Of a stretch of 17,120 nt of DNA, positions 6,290-14,944 are shown in pieces. Each line of letters begins with the position of its first letter. The first letter of the stretch is position 1. The stretch is taken from positions 1 through 17,120 of the forward strand of contig JAFUXE010000037.1 in the NCBI GenBank assembly GCA_017477205.1, in the 5' to 3' direction. This stretch comes from Alloprevotella sp. GTDB taxonomy: Bacteria > Bacteroidota > Bacteroidia > Bacteroidales > Bacteroidaceae. The translations under genes and the position numbers were made by a program. The notes under the pieces are model-generated. The model made no database searches, had not been told where the DNA came from, and worked only from the letters and a program-made list of their open reading frames with translations.

Positions 6290-8272
6290 ATGGGTCAAAC
6301 ACCAAAGAATATGACGGCGCAAGAGCTGCGATACCTGCGGCTCCTGTCGCACGATTTCCCCACCGTCTCCGCCGTGACGACGGAAATCATAAACCTTGAA
6401 GCCATTCTGCATCTGCCGAAGCCCACGGAGCACTTCCTGGCCGACCTTCACGGCGAGAACGAGGCCTTCCTCCACGTTCTGCGGAATGCTTCGGGCGACA
6501 TCAAGCGGAAGGTGCGGGAACTTTTCGGCACAACGCTGCGGGAGAAGGAGCTGCGCGACCTCTGTACGCTCATCTACTATCCCGAGCAGAAGCTGGAGCT
6601 CATCAAGCAGACGGAAAGCGACCTGCAGGACTTCTACTTCACGACGCTTTCGCAGCTCATCGAGGTCTGCCGCCGCGTGTGCTCGAAGTACACGCGCTCA
6701 AGGGTGCGTAAAGCGCTGCCCGAGGAGTTTGCCTACATCATCGAGGAACTCCTCCACGAGCAGAAGGACGACCGGGACAAGCAGGAGTACGTCTCCATCA
6801 TCATCAAGACGATTATCGGTACGCGCCGTGCCGACCATTTCATCACGGCGCTCTGCCAGCTCATCCAGCGCCTGGCCATCGACCGCCTCCACATCCTCGG
6901 CGACATTTTCGACCGCGGCCCCGGCGCCCACCTCATCCTTGACACGCTGCGCCACTACCATCGCTGGGACATCCAGTGGGGCAACCACGACATCCTTTGG
7001 CTCGGGGCTGCCGCGGGCAATCCGGCCTGCGTATGCTCCGTGCTGCGCCTTTCCCTGCGCTATGCCAACACGCAGACCCTGGAGGAGGGCTATGCCATCA
7101 ACATGGTGCCCCTTGCCACCTTCGCCATCGAGCAGTATGCCGACGACCCCTGCGAGCTGTTCACGCCCCGCCTGGTGGACGGAGGCCCCGTGCCCACGGA
7201 AAAGAATGCGCGCCTCATTGCACAGATGCACAAGGCCATATCCGTCATGCAGTTCAAGCTCGAAGGACAGCTCTACCACGCCCACCCCGAATGGAAGATG
7301 CGGGAGCGTGCCCTGCTGGAGGCGATAGACTTTGCCGACGGCACCATTGCCCTTGAGGGCAAGCGCTACGAACTCCTCGACAAGAGTTTCCCCACGATAG
7401 ACCCCGCCGACCCGCTGCGCCTTACGCACGAGGAGCAGGAGGTCATCGATGCGCTCGTACATTCGTTCCAGATAAGTTCGAAGCTTCAGCGCCACGCCCA
7501 GTTGCTGCTTTCCCACGGCTCCATGTGTGCCGTCGTGAACGGCAACCTCCTCTTTCACGCCAGCATTCCCCTTAACGCCGACGGCACGCTGCGCAACGTC
7601 CGCGTCGGTGGCGAGGAGGTCTGTGGACGGGAACTCATGGTGCGCGTGGAGCAGATGGTGAGGAGTGCCTTCGACGAGGCCTCCACCGAGGAGGAACGTC
7701 GCGAAGGCCGCGACTTCTTCTGGTACCTGTGGTGCGGGACGGACAGCCCCTTGTTCGACAAGTCGAAGATGGCCACGTTCGAGCGGCATTTCATTGCCGA
7801 CAAGCAGACGTGGCACGAGGAGAAGGGCGCCTACTACGCGCTACGCAACTCTGCGGAGGTGTGCGACATGCTCCTTGACCACTTCGGCGTGCAGGACAGC
7901 CACCGACACATTATTAACGGACACGTGCCCGTGCGCGCGGCAAGCGGCGAAAGCCCCGTCAAGGCGGAAGGTCGCCTGATGGTCATCGACGGCGGCTTTG
8001 CCAAGGCCTACCACGCTGCAACGGGTATCGCAGGCTACACGCTCGTGTTCCACTCGCGCGGCTTCCAGCTCGTTCAGCACGAGCCCTTTGAAAGCACCGA
8101 GGACGCCATCCGCAACGGCACGGACATCAAGAGCACCACGCAGCTCGTGGAGATGACGGGGCACAGGCTTTTCGTGGCCGACACCGACAAGGGACTGCAG
8201 ATTCGCGAACAAATAAAAGACCTCGAACGCCTGCTCAGGGCGTATCGAAAGGGCATCATAAAAGAACAATAA
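6290..8272 (+). CDS. fbp: Fructose-1,6-bisphosphatase, class 3
   Basis: Hydrolyses fructose 1,6-bisphosphate to fructose 6-phosphate, the committed step of gluconeogenesis. It is the large class 3 type found in Firmicutes and Bacteroidetes, 660 residues, built on a calcineurin-like metallophosphoesterase core. Metal-site motifs are visible: DLHGENEAF (52-60), GDIFDRG (204-210) and WGNHD (230-234), with further histidines near the C-terminus (INGHVPV, then DGGFAKAYH). The ATG at 6290 is preferred; an upstream in-frame TTG at 6248 would put the promoter inside the gene, and an ATG seven codons later is possible. sdaA follows after 10 bases, so the two are probably co-transcribed. Confidence 0.95.
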   Translation: MGQTPKNMTAQELRYLRLLSHDFPTVSAVTTEIINLEAILHLPKPTEHFLADLHGENEAFLHVLRNASGDIKRKVRELFGTTLREKELRDLCTLIYYPEQKLELIKQTESDLQDFYFTTLSQLIEVCRRVCSKYTRSRVRKALPEEFAYIIEELLHEQKDDRDKQEYVSIIIKTIIGTRRADHFITALCQLIQRLAIDRLHILGDIFDRGPGAHLILDTLRHYHRWDIQWGNHDILWLGAAAGNPACVCSVLRLSLRYANTQTLEEGYAINMVPLATFAIEQYADDPCELFTPRLVDGGPVPTEKNARLIAQMHKAISVMQFKLEGQLYHAHPEWKMRERALLEAIDFADGTIALEGKRYELLDKSFPTIDPADPLRLTHEEQEVIDALVHSFQISSKLQRHAQLLLSHGSMCAVVNGNLLFHASIPLNADGTLRNVRVGGEEVCGRELMVRVEQMVRSAFDEASTEEERREGRDFFWYLWCGTDSPLFDKSKMATFERHFIADKQTWHEEKGAYYALRNSAEVCDMLLDHFGVQDSHRHIINGHVPVRAASGESPVKAEGRLMVIDGGFAKAYHAATGIAGYTLVFHSRGFQLVQHEPFESTEDAIRNGTDIKSTTQLVEMTGHRLFVADTDKGLQIREQIKDLERLLRAYRKGIIKEQ

Positions 8273-8282
8273 GAAGAGAACC

Positions 8283-9494
8283 ATGAAATCACTTCGTGAA
8301 CTATACCGCATTGGCTGCGGCCCGTCCTCGTCGCACACGATGGGGCCGCGCGCAGCCGCAGAACGCTATCTCAGGGAGCATCCCCAGGCAAAGGCTTTCC
8401 GCGTGACACTCTACGGAAGCCTGGCTGCCACGGGCAAAGGCCACCTTACGGACTGGGCCATTCTACAGGTGCTCGGGCAGGAACGCACAGAGATTGTGTG
8501 GCGTCCGGACATCGTGAGCCCCTTCCATCCTAACGGCATGAAGTTCGAGGTCTTGGAGAAAGCCGGCATCTTCGAGGATGCCTGGACGGTGTTCAGCGTG
8601 GGCGGCGGCGCACTTGCCGAAGCCGGGCACAACGAGCTGGACACGCCCGAAGTGTATCCCCACGACCATCTCTCGGACATACAGATGTGGTGCCGCGAGC
8701 GCGGACGCAACTATTGGGAATACGTGGACGAGTTTGAAGGGCCTGAGATCTGGGATTTCCTGCGTGAAGTGTGGCAGACGATGCGGGAGGCCGTCGAACG
8801 CGGACTTCAGCATGAGGGTGTTCTTCCCGGTGTGCTCCACCTGCGCCGCAAGGCTCCCGACTATTTTATCAAGGCCAACAACTTCGGCCCGAGCCTACAG
8901 ACGCGCGGCCTCGTCTTCGCCTACGCGCTGGCGGTCTCGGAGGAGAACGCGGGCGGCGGCACCATCGTGACGGCACCCACCTGCGGCTCCTCGGGCGTGC
9001 TGCCCGCCGTGCTCTACCATCTGGAGAAGTCCCGACGCTTCTCCGAGCGCCGCATGCTCCACGCCCTCGCTACGGCAGGCCTGATTGGCAACGTTGCCAA
9101 GACGCGCGCCAGCATCAGCGGCGCCGAGGCAGGCTGTCAGGCAGAAGTCGGCGTGGCGTGTGCCATGGCCGCAGGAGCCGCCAGCTACCTCTTCGGAGGT
9201 TCTCTGGGCGTTGTCGAGTATTCCGCAGAAATGGGCTTGGAGCATCACCTCGGCATGACCTGCGACCCCGTCTGCGGGCTGGTGCAGATTCCCTGCATTG
9301 AGCGCAACGCCCATGCCGCCGCACGCGCCCTCGACGCGAACATCTACAGCACCTTTGCCGGCGGACACCACCGCGTTACCTTCGACAAGTGCGTGGACGT
9401 CATGCTCCAGACGGGGCGCGACCTCCCCTCCGTCTATCGCGAAACCTCCGAGGGCGGACTGGCGAAGGCCGGCGCCGCCTCGATGTCACTATAG
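8283..9494 (+). CDS. sdaA: L-serine ammonia-lyase, iron-sulfur type
   Basis: Deaminates L-serine to pyruvate and ammonia with an oxygen-sensitive [4Fe-4S] cluster. This is the single-chain form (403 residues): the N-terminal beta domain starts with the hallmark GPSSSHTMGP (13-22), and the C-terminal catalytic alpha domain starts near 170. Cysteines expected to hold the cluster lie in AGCQAEVGVAC (C285), TCDPVCGLVQIPC (C327, C338); C331 is also nearby. TCGSSGVLPAV (233-243) and the C-terminal GGHHRVTFDKCV (360-371) are family features. A purine-rich AAGAAGAGAA precedes the ATG. It lies 10 bases after fbp and 36 before the transporter, a setting that fits amino-acid carbon entering gluconeogenesis. 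Confidence 0.95.
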   Translation: MKSLRELYRIGCGPSSSHTMGPRAAAERYLREHPQAKAFRVTLYGSLAATGKGHLTDWAILQVLGQERTEIVWRPDIVSPFHPNGMKFEVLEKAGIFEDAWTVFSVGGGALAEAGHNELDTPEVYPHDHLSDIQMWCRERGRNYWEYVDEFEGPEIWDFLREVWQTMREAVERGLQHEGVLPGVLHLRRKAPDYFIKANNFGPSLQTRGLVFAYALAVSEENAGGGTIVTAPTCGSSGVLPAVLYHLEKSRRFSERRMLHALATAGLIGNVAKTRASISGAEAGCQAEVGVACAMAAGAASYLFGGSLGVVEYSAEMGLEHHLGMTCDPVCGLVQIPCIERNAHAAARALDANIYSTFAGGHHRVTFDKCVDVMLQTGRDLPSVYRETSEGGLAKAGAASMSL

Positions 9495-9530
9495 AACAGA
9501 TTCGACCAAACAACCAATAAATAATCAACT

Positions 9531-11153
9531 ATGGTAGAAGTTAAAAAAACTCTCAGAGACTCCGCCGGCATCCGGTGGACAGCATTGCTGCTCCTGGCCT
9601 TCGCCATGTTCTGCAGCTACATCTTCATGGACATCCTCTCCCCCATCAAGGACCTCATGCAGGAGACGCGGGGCTGGGACAGCGCCTCCTTCGGCCGCAT
9701 GCAGGGCGCGGAGGTGTTCCTGAACGTCTATGTGTTCTTCCTCATCTTCGCGGGTATTATCCTGGACAAGATGGGCGTACGCTTCACGGCCGTGCTCTCC
9801 GGTGCCGTGATGCTCGTCGGCGGTATCATCAAGTTCTACGCCGTCAGCGAAAGCTTCATGGGCACAGGCCTTGAGCAGTGGTTCACGGACAACCTGAACT
9901 GGGACGGCGGCCTTCCCGTCATCGGTCCCATCCTTCCCTTCGCCTCCGGCATGCCCGCCTCGGCTAAGCTCGCCGCCATCGGCTTCATGTTCTTCGGCTG
10001 CGGCTGCGAGATGGCCGGCATTACGGTGAGCCGCGGTATCGTCAAATGGTTCAAGGGCCGCGAGACTGCCCTCGCCATGGGCTCCGAGATGGCACTTGCC
10101 CGCCTGGGCGTTGCCACGTGCATGATTTTCTCGCCCTACTTCGCAAAGCTCGGCGGTGAAGTCCACGTGGACAACTCCGTAAAGTTCGGCGTCGTACTGC
10201 TCTGCATCGCCCTGATGATGTTCATCGTCTATTTCTTCATGGACCGCAAACTCGACATGCAGACGGGCGAAGCCGAGGAGAAGGACGACGAGTTCAAGAT
10301 CAGCGACCTGGGCAAGATATTCACCAGCCTGGGCTTCTGGCTCGTGGCCTTGCTTTGCGTGCTCTACTACAGCGCCATCTTCCCCTTCCAGAAGTATGCC
10401 GTGAACATGCTGCAGTGCAACCTGACGCTCAACCCCGCCGAGCCTGGCACCTTCTGGGGCGGCGACGCCGTGACGTGGGTGCAGTACGCCCTGATGATTG
10501 TCGTGGCCGCAGGCTCCTTCTCCAGCAACTTCATCAAGAACAACAAGGCGCTCAAGTACACGCTGATGGCCGTTGCCGTCGTCGCCCTCGTCATTTATTG
10601 CTACATGGGCTACATGCGCGGCACGGCCGAGACTATCTTCGCCGTATTCCCCCTGCTGGCTGTTGCCATTACGCCCATCCTCGGCAACTACGTGGACCAC
10701 AAGGGCAAGGCCGCATCCATGCTGATGCTCGGCAGCATCCTGCTCGTCATCTGCCACCTTACGTTTGCCTTCATCCTGCCCGCCTTCAAGGGTAGCGCTG
10801 TCGGCGGTACCGTCGTGGCCTACGTGACGATTCTCGTGCTCGGCGCCAGCTTCTCGCTCGTACCCGCAGCCCTGTGGCCCTCCGTGCCCAAGCTTGTCGA
10901 TGAGAAGATTATCGGTTCTGCCTACGCCGCCATCTTCTGGATTCAGAACATCGGCCTCGGGCTCTTCCCCGCCCTCATCGGCATCGTGCTGAACAAGACC
11001 AACGCGGAAGGACAGGCAGCCCACGAGCTGGACTACACCTGGGCACTCGTCATGCTTGCCTGCCTCGGCATCGCTGCCCTGCTCATCTCCGTCTATCTCC
11101 GTGCCGTTGACAAGAAGAAGGGCTACGGACTTGAGGAGCCTAACATCAAGTAA
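9531..11153 (+). CDS. MFS transporter
   Basis: A major facilitator superfamily inner-membrane carrier of 540 residues with about 12 hydrophobic helices. The motif-A-like loops are recognisable in both halves: GIILDKMGVRFT after helix 2 and GNYVDHKGKAAS in the second half. Between helices 3 and 4 there is an unusual insert of roughly 40 residues (FMGTGLEQWFTDNLNW and on), probably periplasmic. A charged cytoplasmic loop (EAEEKDDEFKISDLGK) separates the halves. The substrate cannot be read from sequence. The position behind serine deaminase makes a serine, pyruvate or other organic-acid substrate possible, but this is guesswork from context. The ATG is preceded by an A/T-rich leader typical of the phylum. 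Confidence 0.88.
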   Translation: MVEVKKTLRDSAGIRWTALLLLAFAMFCSYIFMDILSPIKDLMQETRGWDSASFGRMQGAEVFLNVYVFFLIFAGIILDKMGVRFTAVLSGAVMLVGGIIKFYAVSESFMGTGLEQWFTDNLNWDGGLPVIGPILPFASGMPASAKLAAIGFMFFGCGCEMAGITVSRGIVKWFKGRETALAMGSEMALARLGVATCMIFSPYFAKLGGEVHVDNSVKFGVVLLCIALMMFIVYFFMDRKLDMQTGEAEEKDDEFKISDLGKIFTSLGFWLVALLCVLYYSAIFPFQKYAVNMLQCNLTLNPAEPGTFWGGDAVTWVQYALMIVVAAGSFSSNFIKNNKALKYTLMAVAVVALVIYCYMGYMRGTAETIFAVFPLLAVAITPILGNYVDHKGKAASMLMLGSILLVICHLTFAFILPAFKGSAVGGTVVAYVTILVLGASFSLVPAALWPSVPKLVDEKIIGSAYAAIFWIQNIGLGLFPALIGIVLNKTNAEGQAAHELDYTWALVMLACLGIAALLISVYLRAVDKKKGYGLEEPNIK

Positions 11154-11173
11154 TAAGAGTAAACACAGGCAAA

Positions 11174-11881
11174 ATGAAAAAGCACACGAGTTTCGCAGCC
11201 TTCGTGCTGATGCTGGCCGCAAGTGCGTTCACGCTCACGGCATGTGGCGGGGACGATGACGATAAAGAAGGCGGAAGCACCACGACCGTCAGCCAGCAGA
11301 GCGATGGCAATTTCAACGACGGCTTGCTGGTTTATAGCCTCACGTCCAGCAACCCTAACCGAATGCAAGTGAAAGGCATACCGGAAACGTCGAAGTCAAG
11401 TGTGACGAGAGTGAAGATTCCGTCATCCGTCGTTTTCGATGGTTTCAATTACTCAGTAAGCAGCATCGGGGGCGGTGCGTTCCAAGGCTGCAGCAGCCTG
11501 ACGAGCGTCACCATCCCAGGGTCCGTGACGAGCATCGGGAACTCTGCGTTCATGAACTGCTCCAGCCTGACGAACATCAACATCCCGGGCTCCGTGACGA
11601 CTATATATGATTTTGCGTTCTCTGGCTGCAAAGGCCTGACGACCGTCATCATCCCCGAATCCGTGACGAACATAGGAGAGTACGCATTCTATGGTTGCAC
11701 AGGAATGAAAAACGTCTTTGCCCTGCGAACAGATCCGAAGGAGTATCATGCAGACTCCGAATGTTTTTACAGCGGCATGCCCACCATCCGCACACTCCAC
11801 GTCCCCGCAGGGTGCAAGGCGGCTTATGCCAGCACCGAGCCGTGGAGCCAGTTCACGGACATCGTGGAAGACGCGAAATAA
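11174..11881 (+). CDS. Surface lipoprotein with BspA-type leucine-rich repeats
   Basis: The 235-residue product has a type II signal peptide (KKH, hydrophobic core, lipobox LTAC with C24). GGDDDDKE follows the cysteine, matching the acidic export signal that sends Bacteroidetes lipoproteins to the cell surface. From about residue 72 there are three to four 23-residue TpLRR/BspA-type repeats, with the pattern (V/I)xIPxSVTxIGxxAFxxCSxLTxV, ending in a cap that includes HVPAGCKAAY. Such proteins are often adhesins or ligand binders in Bacteroidales; no specific ligand can be named. It is short for the family. It starts 20 bases after the MFS gene and ends before a strong terminator, so it appears to be the last gene of the fbp-sdaA-MFS transcript. 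Confidence 0.88.
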   Translation: MKKHTSFAAFVLMLAASAFTLTACGGDDDDKEGGSTTTVSQQSDGNFNDGLLVYSLTSSNPNRMQVKGIPETSKSSVTRVKIPSSVVFDGFNYSVSSIGGGAFQGCSSLTSVTIPGSVTSIGNSAFMNCSSLTNINIPGSVTTIYDFAFSGCKGLTTVIIPESVTNIGEYAFYGCTGMKNVFALRTDPKEYHADSECFYSGMPTIRTLHVPAGCKAAYASTEPWSQFTDIVEDAK

Positions 11882-11898
11882 ACACAACATTCCAAACG

Positions 11899-11925
11899 CC
11901 GCCGCCCGTCTGGGCGGCGGTTTTT
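11899..11925 (+). terminator. Rho-independent terminator
   Basis: CCGCCGCCC (11899-11907) pairs perfectly with GGGCGGCGG (11912-11920) around GTCT, followed by TTTTT. It closes the fbp-to-lipoprotein group. Confidence 0.95.
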
Positions 11926-11937
11926 GTATCCACAGGC

Positions 11938-12009
11938 GTGGAGGGCGAAATAGAGCTCAACGGCTACGGCGAGCCTGTCTCCGACTTCGACCTGCGCCTA
12001 AATCGTTAG
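11938..12009 (+). pseudogene. Possible remnant of a gene's 3' end at the island edge
   Basis: Right after the terminator, 23 GC-rich codons read VEGEIELNGYGEPVSDFDLRLNR and stop at TAG (12007-12009). The residue mix and codon choice look like real coding sequence of the backbone, yet no gene can begin here because the frame runs back into the terminator stem. AT-rich sequence starts directly after the stop. It may be the tail of a gene lost when the island was gained. The family is not recognised, and chance is a fair alternative. Confidence 0.3.
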
Positions 12010-12077
12010 CTTTTTCCAGCCCGCATTTATTTTTTGACCATACAGCCCATTTTCATTATCGTAAATGAGCTAAAGCT

Positions 12078-12242
12078 CTACCCAGGTAGAGAAAATGTTC
12101 TATCAAGGTACCCTGCAATTACATCTTTCACAAATCGCATCTCTATTTCGCTGCGGAAAGTCGTAACGCCCGTGAATATAGCACTTGTCACAGGATGAAG
12201 ACTAGCCAAAGCGCCACCGATAGCTTTTACTATTGCATCCAT
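12078..12242 (-). CDS. Small ORF, 54 residues, last gene of the defence-like operon
   Basis: An ATG (12240-12242) opens a 54-codon frame that starts MDAIVKAIGGALASLHPV, has a central SAIFTGVTTF segment, and ends in a charged, probably helical stretch (FRSEIEMRFVKDVIAGYLD) before TAG. It lies 19 bases past the stop of the PLD-family gene on the same strand, and AAAAAG precedes the ATG. The first half is mostly small and hydrophobic residues and could be a weak membrane or amphipathic helix. Downstream on the minus strand CTCTAC/GTAGAG can form a hairpin across the stop. I recognise no family. It could be a small effector, an immunity or regulator peptide, or a remnant of a longer gene. Confidence 0.45.
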   Translation of the reverse strand: MDAIVKAIGGALASLHPVTSAIFTGVTTFRSEIEMRFVKDVIAGYLDRTFSLPG

Positions 12243-12261
12243 CTTTTTAGGTATCTGCCGA

Positions 12262-13722
12262 TTAACTATTGAACAATCTTCTAAACTCTACAGAATAATT
12301 CGATGCATTATCGTTATCGTAAATCACATTTGAATTCTCGTCATTTTTATTTTCAGCCGTTACAGACCAATTATATGAACCTGTTATCACAATCTGATTG
12401 TCTATAACGCAGAACTTATCATGCATCGTCCCTCCTTTTGTTCCTCGAATCACTTTATGAGGAATTGTGTCAATATTAACACCAAATCTGGCATTTACAG
12501 GATGGACAAAAGAAACCACCTTCACATCAAGTCCTTCTTTATATTTCTCTACCAGCTTGTCCGCAATCTTCTGATTGGTAAACCATGCCATCGCCACATG
12601 GATAGATACGCGCGCTTTATCCAATACAGATAATACCTGATTCTCGATATTTTCAAAATGAGCAACTATTCTGGTTTGCTTGTTTTTTGCAAGGGCATCT
12701 TGAATTGACGAGGAAGAAAAGAACAGCGTAAGAGCTTCAATTATTTCTGTTTCACAAAACTTAGCCGTTATCATGGATTTTGGATATACAGTCAAATTAT
12801 CCCCAGGGTGGTCACCACTCTGACTTTGACTGATATTGACCTTTCTTACGGAGTTCAGTCCCTCAATTATTGGTTTAGCTTGAGAAGCAACCGTATCGTC
12901 GAAGAAAAACACTTTAATGCATGGTTTGTCTGGGAATGGGGTTCTAATCTCTGTGTTAAACTGATTATTTCTCGGCATATCTGATCCTATTATTATGGTT
13001 CCTGTATTGTTCTCCACATAAACGGACTTCCTTCCATTCTGGTTTATTATTCGATGTTCTCCAAGTTCTTTGGCAGTTGGAGGTTCTGGCTTATCCTCAT
13101 TCTTGCCTATAATCGTATCTTCCCGCTTTTGAAGGAAGATCTCATAATCCACCTCCGCATCACGCGCATATCCATATAGTACAGAATAGGCTTTAAGCGG
13201 CTCAGACTTTTCCCATAACGACTTCATAAAAGCCTTGTGTTCTTCTATGAAATTCAGTTCTTTCTGCTCATCCGAGAGGCTTTTGTACTTAAGTCCATTA
13301 TGACTTTGTAAGTACATAGTCAAATACTTGTTGCAATAGCCTTGAATCAGTTCTCCTGAATCTTTAAGGAGAACATAATCCTTTTGTCCATAATCATATT
13401 TGAGGTTAGCAAGAAAAACCGCAGCGAAGCCCCAAGCTATCTTCGGACACCACTTATCACGTTCTTTCCCTGGCTTGCTTGCAAACCATCCATCAGTGGC
13501 TGGAGACACTGCACCACCACAAGGAATATGACTATTCCCACGCCTTTTTGTCAATCGGATGTATGGATAAACAGCATTAGTGATTAATGCGAACTGGTCA
13601 TAATCCGAATCTTCCGCATCTCCTCCCAATACCGGCAACACATACTGGCACAAAGCGTACTCTTCTGTTGGCCATCCATTGTCCCGATAGAACTCTTCTT
13701 CATGATAAAGTTCTTCTGCCAT
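12262..13722 (-). CDS. Phospholipase D-family (HKD) protein of a conflict operon
   Basis: A 486-residue protein in at least three parts. Residues 1 to about 205 form a cysteine- and tryptophan-containing domain I do not recognise. At 227-245 lies NQNGRKSVYVENNTGTIII, shared with the C-terminus of the TIR protein upstream. Residues 265-335 look like a small alpha/beta domain (IKVFFFDDTVAS, then NLTVYPKSMITAKFCETEI). The C-terminal domain (about 350-486) is a single-HKD phospholipase D-type nuclease or lipase: H434, K436 and D441 in MHDKFCVIDNQIVITGSYNW, with GS 448-449 and a downstream NDEN. One HKD means the active site would form in a dimer, as in Nuc-type enzymes. The nuclease versus phospholipase choice is open. 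It starts 4 bases after the TIR gene and is AT-rich like its neighbours. Confidence 0.85.
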   Translation of the reverse strand: MAEELYHEEEFYRDNGWPTEEYALCQYVLPVLGGDAEDSDYDQFALITNAVYPYIRLTKRRGNSHIPCGGAVSPATDGWFASKPGKERDKWCPKIAWGFAAVFLANLKYDYGQKDYVLLKDSGELIQGYCNKYLTMYLQSHNGLKYKSLSDEQKELNFIEEHKAFMKSLWEKSEPLKAYSVLYGYARDAEVDYEIFLQKREDTIIGKNEDKPEPPTAKELGEHRIINQNGRKSVYVENNTGTIIIGSDMPRNNQFNTEIRTPFPDKPCIKVFFFDDTVASQAKPIIEGLNSVRKVNISQSQSGDHPGDNLTVYPKSMITAKFCETEIIEALTLFFSSSSIQDALAKNKQTRIVAHFENIENQVLSVLDKARVSIHVAMAWFTNQKIADKLVEKYKEGLDVKVVSFVHPVNARFGVNIDTIPHKVIRGTKGGTMHDKFCVIDNQIVITGSYNWSVTAENKNDENSNVIYDNDNASNYSVEFRRLFNS

Positions 13723-13726
13723 ACTA

Positions 13727-14944
13727 TCAATTGATGATAATGGTTCCTTTGTTCTGTTCTACATATACAGACTTCTCCCCATTCTGGGTAGTTGTCCGAT
13801 ACCCTACAGGTTTGGTGTCGGTCGTGGGAATAAACCTGCCATCAATCTGAGCCGTAATTCTGGGAAGCGACTTGTTGAGTTCCTCTATGAGTAGTTTAGC
13901 ATCGTTCTCGATCAGTTTATCATATTTACCTGTTGAGTCACGGCAGATATATTGCCAAAACTTATCCAATGTCGTGATGATAGTGTCAATCTTGCCAGCT
14001 TCCTGCATAACGAATTCCGAGCCACCTGGTTCTGTCTTCATTTGTTCCAGTTTCCTAACTTTCTCTCCTTGCCAAAAGTCTTTCTGTTTTTTCAGACTGT
14101 CACCATTCCTTTTCATCCTTCCCAAATCCACAACGGGATACGTCCTTTCACGTACATGACCATTCCTGAATATCTCGGTCATCTCAAACATGCAATCCAA
14201 CGATTTAAGGTAAGCAGGAATCACAAACATTATCACTCTGTCAGCAAGACCTATCTCCTTTTCGTATTCATCAATACTGCTTCGATACAGGATGTCGTAC
14301 TTATCTATCGAAAATGGGATATTCCCCTTTTTTAGTCCAGCCAATATAGCATTTAAAGCTTCTTCATGGCCTTTATCATGCTTGTATGTGATATGGACTT
14401 TCTCTAACCTGTTCTCCATATATTTGTAGTTCTCTCTTTCTTTTAAGGATTTGCTTAATACACAGCTTCTATCAGGCAAGGCTGAACTCTTTTGAACGCT
14501 GATAACAACAACCGTTTCACCATTACACGATAATGCAGCTTCAAATTTATCCAAGTCTTCGGGTTCCATGTACGACAAATCCACTCGTCCTTGCACATGG
14601 ATGACCGTCTTTTCCCCGTCTGATAGATGTTTCATAATCTGAATGGCCAGACTATACAAAATGGTTTCCCGCTTGCGATCTTCTGCCCCAAACAATTGCT
14701 CTCTCAAGGCAATGATTCCATTGTCTGTGCAGAGATGGCTTAACCCCACAATAAGCAGCTCGAAAATGTTTCCAGCCGTAGAGGGGATTAGTTTTCCTTT
14801 GATATAGCGGCACAGATTATCTTTCCTTATACACTCTTCTATCTCCTCATCGCTCAAGTCGGTATCAATCAGATACAATCCCGAGTTCAGCTCCGGATTC
14901 ACCAACATCCTGCGCAGCTGTTCCAGCTGATAATCCTTATTCAT
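13727..14944 (-). CDS. TIR-domain protein of a conflict operon
   Basis: A 405-residue protein. Residues 1 to about 180 form an unrecognised alpha/beta domain (STAGNIFELLIVGLSHL, KTVIHVQGRVDLSYME, ETVVVISVQKSS). From about 182 comes a TIR domain: KVHITYKHDKGHEEALNAI (strand A and helix A), GLKKGNIPFSIDKYDILYRSSIDEYEKEIGLADRVIMFVIPAYLKS, then CMFEMTEIF, where E254 is at the place of the catalytic glutamate of NAD-cleaving TIR enzymes. The protein ends with TQNGEKSVYVEQNKGTIIIN (386-405), the motif also found inside the PLD protein. No transmembrane segment is seen. NAD depletion on infection is the usual job of such domains, but enzyme activity is inferred here. Its ATG overlaps the end of the upstream gene by 8 bases (ATGAATAA), so translation is likely coupled. 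Confidence 0.85.
   Translation of the reverse strand: MNKDYQLEQLRRMLVNPELNSGLYLIDTDLSDEEIEECIRKDNLCRYIKGKLIPSTAGNIFELLIVGLSHLCTDNGIIALREQLFGAEDRKRETILYSLAIQIMKHLSDGEKTVIHVQGRVDLSYMEPEDLDKFEAALSCNGETVVVISVQKSSALPDRSCVLSKSLKERENYKYMENRLEKVHITYKHDKGHEEALNAILAGLKKGNIPFSIDKYDILYRSSIDEYEKEIGLADRVIMFVIPAYLKSLDCMFEMTEIFRNGHVRERTYPVVDLGRMKRNGDSLKKQKDFWQGEKVRKLEQMKTEPGGSEFVMQEAGKIDTIITTLDKFWQYICRDSTGKYDKLIENDAKLLIEELNKSLPRITAQIDGRFIPTTDTKPVGYRTTTQNGEKSVYVEQNKGTIIIN

Noticed and set aside
9525..11222. Long open frame opposite the MFS transporter
   Set aside because: Composition (His, Glu, Asp, Gly-rich with no domain) is that of a shadow of a GC-rich membrane-protein gene; the plus-strand reading is a clear MFS carrier.
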